Origin: an uncultured Christensenella sp.
Lineage (GTDB): Bacteria; Bacillota; Clostridia; Christensenellales; Borkfalkiaceae
Assembly (NCBI GenBank): GCA_910578565.1
Contig: CAJTQF010000002.1
Span: forward strand, 185,658-249,657
Direction of reading: 5' to 3'
Length of the DNA stretch: 64,000 bases
Shown here: positions 60,268-64,000 of the stretch, piece by piece
Layout: each line of letters opens with the position of its first letter
How positions within the stretch are numbered: position 1 is the stretch's first letter
Program-made: the position numbers and the translations under genes
Notes under the pieces: model-generated
Databases searched by the model: none
Told to the model about the DNA's origin: nothing
Seen by the model: only the letters and a program-made list of their open reading frames with translations

Positions 60268-62571
60268 TTATTTCAAAAGCGCTGTGCGCATTGCGTTAAG
60301 CACTGCGATAAGCATTACGCCCACGTCGGCGATAACCGAAACAATCAGCGGAAACCCGGGTATGGCAATATCCAAAGCCATAATGGCAAGTTTAATCAAA
60401 AGCGAACCTATAATGTTTTGCATTACTATAGAGCGCGTGCCCTTCGCTATTCTTCTGCCCTTGGGTATTAAAGGCAAGCTATCGGAAACCAGCACTATGT
60501 CGCTCGCTTCTATAGCCGCGTCCGACCCGACTTTACCCATTGAAACCGCGCAGTCCGCGGCAGCCATTACGGGGGCGTCGTTAATCCCGTCGCCCACGTA
60601 CAGAAGTTTTCCGCGCGTACGGAGCTGTTCCGCCGCTTTGCATTTTTCGTCCGGCAACAGCGCGGCGCACACGCCGTCAAACCCGACTTCCGCCGCGATT
60701 TTTTCCGCGCGCGCCAAACCGTCGCCCGTAAGCATATGGGTATGTTCAACACCCTGCGCTTTGAGTTCGCGCAGAGCCTGCGCCGCGCCGCTCTTCACCC
60801 TATCGTCAATAAACACGCAGCCGCAGAATTTCCCGCCGTGCGCAACGTATACAACCGTTGAAACCGAGTCCGCGGGTTCAAACTCCACGCCGTACTCTTC
60901 CAGAAGTTTTGCGCTACCGCAAAGAAGCTGTTTACCTTCCAGCATACACACTACGCCCTTGCCCGCAATTTCCTTTGCGCCGGAAACAGGCAACACGTCG
61001 ATACCGCCGAACGCAGCCGCTATCGGGTGCGACGAAGATTTTTCAGCCGAAGCCGCCAGAGTGAGAGTTCTTTCGTCGGTGTAATCCGTTACGGTAAACA
61101 CGCCTTCGGTGACGGTACCGGTCTTGTCGAATGCGGCGATTTTTGCAAGCGCAAGCTCGTCAAGGCAGGTTGAACCCTTTATCAGAATGCCGAATTTTGC
61201 GCACCTGCCTATTCCGCCGAAGTAAGAAAGGGGAACCGAAATTATCATTGCGCAGGGACAGGAAATTACAAGAAAGCCGAGAGCCTTGTATATCCATTCC
61301 GCATAAGTTGCCCATACGAAGTCCGCCCGTACGGCGCAGATTACCGTAGGCACCAGCGCCGCGACGATTATCGCAGCAAGACAGATTGCCGGCGTATAGT
61401 ATTTTGCAAACTTTGTTATGAAAAGCTCGGGCTTGGATTTTTTTGCGGTGGAATTTTCAACCATATCCAGAATTTTGGCGACGGCTGAATTTTTGTATTC
61501 GCGCACTACTTCCGCCTTTATCACGCCCGAAATATTGATGCTTCCCGACAGTAGCGTATCGCCCGCCGCGACGTCGCGCGGAAGCGGTTCGCCGTTCAGG
61601 CTCTTCATATCCAGCGAGCTTGAACCTTCGTAAACCACGCAGTCCACGGGAACTTTTTCTCCCGCCTTAATCAGAATTCTGTCGCCCGCTTTAAGCTGCT
61701 CTGGCGGAACGCTTGTAATTTCTTCTCCGGAAATAAGATTTGCCGTTTCGCTCTTCAGATTCATAAGCGCGGCAATCGACCCGCGCGACGAGCCCACCGC
61801 AGCCGCCTGTAACAGCTCGCCTATCTGGTATAAAAGCATTACGGCGACGCCTTCTGCAAAGCCTTCGCCTTCGAAAATACCCAGCAAAATCGCGCCGATC
61901 GAAGCAATTGTCATAAGAAAATTTTCGTCGAAAATTTTGCCTTTTATTATATTTCTTGCGGTCAGCCAAAGCACCTTGTAGCCCACCGAAATATACGCTA
62001 TGCCGAAAAAGACGTATGTCGTGATTTTAATGGCGAAACTGCTTTCGCACAGCCCCGTCAAATCCAGAACAAACGCAGGCACGAAAAACAGCACGGAAAT
62101 TACGATACAGATTATGTCGGCAAGTTTTTCGCGCACGAAACTCTTTTTTACATACCCGTCGACTATTTTCACGTCTTCGAAATGGGTTATCGCGTACACC
62201 GCTTTTTTTCTGCCTTCGGGCGTTGCGCTAAGTACGACAGCCATATTCATAAAATCTACGACCGCGCTTACGCCGTCTATTTTGTTAAGCTCTTCTTCGA
62301 GTTCACGCGCGCAATTTGCGCAGCACAGACCCTTGATTTTTATTTTTTCGCCGCCATAGGGGCTTGCGTCTTCGACAACCTTAACTTCTTCAAAGCGGTT
62401 GCAGCAGTCCTTTACCTTTTCAAGCGTTTCGCCGTCGCAGTCCACGCGCACTTTTTGCGCCATAAAATCAACCGAAACGTTTTCCGCGCCCTTGATTTTC
62501 GAAATTTCTTCTTCAAGCTCCCTTGCGCAGTTTGCGCAGTCAAGCCCGCAAATTTTAATTACGTTATTCAT
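60268..62571 (-). CDS. Heavy-metal P1B-type ATPase (Zn/Cd/Co class)
   Basis: A 767-aa exporter. Two N-terminal HMA domains with GLDCANCA and GLCCANCA, then eight helices, the metal site SCPCAMIISVP in helix 6, the phosphorylation motif AAFDKTGTVTEG, HP locus SSSHPIAAAF and GDGINDAPVMAAAD. The CPC site together with an SmtB-like regulator points to zinc/cadmium/lead export (ZntA/CadA) rather than copper. Start at 62571 overlaps the arsR end by eight bases. Confidence 0.93.
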   Translation of the reverse strand: MNNVIKICGLDCANCARELEEEISKIKGAENVSVDFMAQKVRVDCDGETLEKVKDCCNRFEEVKVVEDASPYGGEKIKIKGLCCANCARELEEELNKIDGVSAVVDFMNMAVVLSATPEGRKKAVYAITHFEDVKIVDGYVKKSFVREKLADIICIVISVLFFVPAFVLDLTGLCESSFAIKITTYVFFGIAYISVGYKVLWLTARNIIKGKIFDENFLMTIASIGAILLGIFEGEGFAEGVAVMLLYQIGELLQAAAVGSSRGSIAALMNLKSETANLISGEEITSVPPEQLKAGDRILIKAGEKVPVDCVVYEGSSSLDMKSLNGEPLPRDVAAGDTLLSGSINISGVIKAEVVREYKNSAVAKILDMVENSTAKKSKPELFITKFAKYYTPAICLAAIIVAALVPTVICAVRADFVWATYAEWIYKALGFLVISCPCAMIISVPLSYFGGIGRCAKFGILIKGSTCLDELALAKIAAFDKTGTVTEGVFTVTDYTDERTLTLAASAEKSSSHPIAAAFGGIDVLPVSGAKEIAGKGVVCMLEGKQLLCGSAKLLEEYGVEFEPADSVSTVVYVAHGGKFCGCVFIDDRVKSGAAQALRELKAQGVEHTHMLTGDGLARAEKIAAEVGFDGVCAALLPDEKCKAAEQLRTRGKLLYVGDGINDAPVMAAADCAVSMGKVGSDAAIEASDIVLVSDSLPLIPKGRRIAKGTRSIVMQNIIGSLLIKLAIMALDIAIPGFPLIVSVIADVGVMLIAVLNAMRTALLK

Positions 62572-62914
62572 TGCAGTCCAGATGCTCCTTTGCAACGCTT
62601 ATCATAGTGAGAACGTGCCAGTCGGAAACGGAATATAAAACGTTTTTACCGTCCCTGCGCCCCTTTACTATTTTGTTGTCTTTAAGAATTTTAAGCTGAT
62701 GCGAAACCGCGCTCTGGTTGCCGCCCACCGCTTCAGTGATGTGCTCTACGCACAACTCGCCGCCGGACAAAGCAAGCAGAATTTTAAGACGGGACGGCTC
62801 CGATATAACTTTAAATCTTGCGCCCATTTCCGTTATCTTATCTTCGGAAGGCATACTTGCCTTTGCCGCTTTCACCCTTTCGCCGTGTTCGCGTTCGTTA
62901 TCGCAGGTAACCAT
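62564..62914 (-). CDS. ArsR/SmtB-family metal-responsive repressor
   Basis: A 116-aa winged-helix protein: RLKILLALSGGELCVEHITE (the ELCVEH segment is the alpha-3 site style of CadC/SmtB), recognition helix GGNQSAVSHQLKILKDNKIV, and C-terminal DWHVLTMISVAKEHLDCNE with Asp/His/His ligands of the alpha-5 zinc site. It should release the operator on binding Zn or Cd. ATG at 62914 follows AAGGAG. Confidence 0.93.
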   Translation of the reverse strand: MVTCDNEREHGERVKAAKASMPSEDKITEMGARFKVISEPSRLKILLALSGGELCVEHITEAVGGNQSAVSHQLKILKDNKIVKGRRDGKNVLYSVSDWHVLTMISVAKEHLDCNE

Positions 62915-62937
62915 ATACAACTCCTTTTTTATTTATA

Positions 62938-62955
62938 TATGAATATATATTCATA
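62938..62955. promoter_or_regulatory. Operator of the ArsR/SmtB repressor
   Basis: TATGAATATATATTCATA is a perfect 18-bp palindrome, very close to known CadC/SmtB-type operators. It lies just downstream of the -10 box. Confidence 0.85.
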
Positions 62956-62965
62956 AGTTGATAAC

Positions 62966-62994
62966 ATAATACCACCCGCAATCTGTTTTGTCAA
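62966..62994 (-). promoter_or_regulatory. Promoter of the arsR/P-type ATPase operon
   Basis: TTGACA (62989-62994), 17-bp spacer, TATTAT (62966-62971) on the minus strand, followed by the operator. Confidence 0.85.
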
Positions 62995-63004
62995 CGGTTT
63001 TTTA

Positions 63005-63041
63005 TAAAAAAATTCCGCTCTTTAAAATTTTTTCAGAGCGG
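63005..63041 (-). terminator. Terminator of the restriction-modification operon
   Basis: CCGCTCT / AGAGCGG stem followed by AATTTTTTTA in the minus direction. Confidence 0.75.
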
Positions 63042-63053
63042 TTAAAATTTATT

Positions 63054-63791
63054 TTATACTTGTTTTTTGAACACAAACAAATACTCGTGCGCTAACAGCA
63101 GGAAATTATGCTTAATACTGTTAGTTTTCCAAAAGCCTGTTGCTTTGCAATTGTGTTGTTCTTTTATAATTATTTCCTTTGTTTTAAAACCCGCAAGCTC
63201 AAATATTCGCATAGTTTCAAACGCAAGCGGTTGAACCATTCCATTTTTGCGTGTATCGCCCATTAGGATAGCGCAATACTTACCTTTCTTTAAAACCCTG
63301 AAACTTTCTTCTGCGACTTTACCAATTTCCATTAGAAACGGTTTTATTGAAAGTAATGACAAATCGCCGTCAATATCTTCGCTGTAATGAATTATATCGG
63401 CATAGGGTGGGTGCGTACATATTAAATCAATACGTTCATTTTCAAGATTTAATTTTCTTGCATCGCCCTGCAAAATATTTACTTGTGAATTTGTATCGCA
63501 TTCAAAATCACATTTACTTTTAGATATTTCAACGGCTTTGGAGTTTATATCAATTCCAACAAAATTACGCCCTGTCAGCTTCGCTTCGACAGCGGTAGTA
63601 CCACCGCCGATAAACTGATCTAAAACAGTATCACCGACTTCCGAATAGCGCAAGATTATATTTCTCGGAATGTATGGCGACCAATTTCCACGATACTTCG
63701 CATCGTGTGTTGCCCATTTGCCCCTATCGGGAAAACTCCAAACGGTATTTGTTTCAAGCTCGAAATTTTCGGGTTGTAAAGGAATTTTCAT
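63054..63791 (-). CDS. Site-specific DNA methyltransferase (type II R-M)
   Basis: A 245-aa amino-methyltransferase (N6-adenine or N4-cytosine). SAM-binding motif I in VLDQFIGGGTTAVEAKLTGR (about 55-74), followed by NFVGIDIN. The catalytic motif IV reads CTHPPYADIIHYS (about 128-140). The order I before IV suggests an alpha/gamma-like arrangement. Start codon lies one base after the stop of the endonuclease gene, so both form an operon. AT-rich compared with the housekeeping genes. Confidence 0.85.
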   Translation of the reverse strand: MKIPLQPENFELETNTVWSFPDRGKWATHDAKYRGNWSPYIPRNIILRYSEVGDTVLDQFIGGGTTAVEAKLTGRNFVGIDINSKAVEISKSKCDFECDTNSQVNILQGDARKLNLENERIDLICTHPPYADIIHYSEDIDGDLSLLSIKPFLMEIGKVAEESFRVLKKGKYCAILMGDTRKNGMVQPLAFETMRIFELAGFKTKEIIIKEQHNCKATGFWKTNSIKHNFLLLAHEYLFVFKKQV

Positions 63792-63792
63792 A

Positions 63793-64000
63793 TTATTTAA
63801 ACAACTCGTTTACAACGCCGTTCTCTAAATCGGCAATGCAGTAGAGATTATCCAACACGTCGAACGTTTCTTCAAGATTATGTTTTGCCGATTTCCAGCC
63901 AATGCCGTCGGTAAACCAAACGAAAGCAAAGCCTTTAATATCTTTTGCTTCCAAAGTTATATTCTTGTAACTTCTTGCCGTTTCGTTTAGTTTTGAACCG
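63793..64000 (-). CDS. Type II restriction endonuclease, C-terminal part
   Basis: Partial gene entering from the right edge; the last 68 codons are visible, ending LENGVVNELFK. The segment FAFVWFTDGIGWKSAKHNLE then ETFDVLDNLYCIADLEN resembles the C-terminal end of DpnII/MboI-like and related type II endonucleases ([FI]TDG-x-GW...). The assignment is supported by the methyltransferase directly downstream. Specificity unknown. Confidence 0.7.
   Translation of the reverse strand, partial: GSKLNETARSYKNITLEAKDIKGFAFVWFTDGIGWKSAKHNLEETFDVLDNLYCIADLENGVVNELFK

Noticed and set aside
60245..61084. 279-codon plus-strand ORF inside the P-type ATPase gene
   Set aside because: Antisense shadow; the ATPase motifs on the minus strand are intact.
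1..64000. tRNA, rRNA, tmRNA, SRP or RNase P genes
   Set aside because: Looked for TTCGAAT-type T-arms and other signatures on both strands by eye; none found. A tRNAscan/Infernal run would be decisive.

Overview
The window reads as a chromosome segment of a spore-forming, anaerobic Firmicute of the class Clostridia. Evidence is the sporulation set (spoIIGA-sigE-sigG, spoVT with a spoVB/yabM-like flippase, yqfC-yqfD, a YlmC/YmxH-type protein), pyruvate phosphate dikinase, a T-box in front of ileS, Gram-positive sigma-A promoters, and many large Cys-lipidated surface proteins. The mixed GC content and the giant lipoproteins would suit an uncultured gut Clostridium (Christensenellales-like), but that placement is inference. 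Most genes lie on the minus strand.

Layout. 1-2309: folate genes folC-folP-folB/K, cut by the window edge, behind an attenuator-like leader. 2496-4588: DUF421/DUF4363 pair, YlmC-like protein, CvpA-like protein. 4761-7062: sigG, sigE, spoIIGA. 7455-8933: leucine-rich-repeat lipoprotein. 8994-13221: spoVT - yabM/spoVB-like - mazG - dusB, the yab-region order known from Bacillus. 13339-17202: lgt, a MATE transporter, a frameshifted beta-carbonic anhydrase, and a SLOG-domain gene behind a structured, terminator-ended leader RNA. 17626-26700: ppdK, then recO-yqzL-era-ybeY-pgpH-phoH-yqfD-yqfC, a conserved Firmicute housekeeping/sporulation cluster. 27573-38287: giant lipoprotein, degenerate minD/minE-like pair, 67-bp tandem repeats, pectate-lyase-like lipoprotein. 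38425-42282: S41 protease, PucR-type regulator, Pro-rich membrane protein. 43177-44907: partner-switching sigma module. 45056-58394: rluA-like, feoB-feoA, ileS, tsaD, prfB, secA, adenine deaminase. 58526-62914: purine permease, then a metal-exporting P-type ATPase with its ArsR repressor and operator. 63054-64000: a type II restriction-modification pair, cut by the window edge.

Most notable observation: two single-gene elements (26752-27542 and 42305-43159) share terminal sequence (AATTCCCTATGG near one end, ending in GCGC) and share an architecture of terminator - promoter - gene - terminator. Each sits inside the loop of what was an intrinsic terminator hairpin, flanked by a direct repeat of TTTA/TAAA. 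Deleting either element with one repeat copy restores a clean terminator. They carry no transposase or recombinase, and their cargo is unrelated (an unknown 146-aa protein and a DUF1349 protein). This looks like a terminator-targeting family of mobile gene cassettes that would be mobilised in trans.

Other points of interest are the structured RNA/SLOG unit, a sigma factor bracketed by two RsbW-like proteins (one degenerate), a MinD homologue without its P-loop lysine, a PgpH without its extracellular sensor domain, and several leaders with competing hairpins. No tRNA, rRNA, CRISPR array or prophage was seen.
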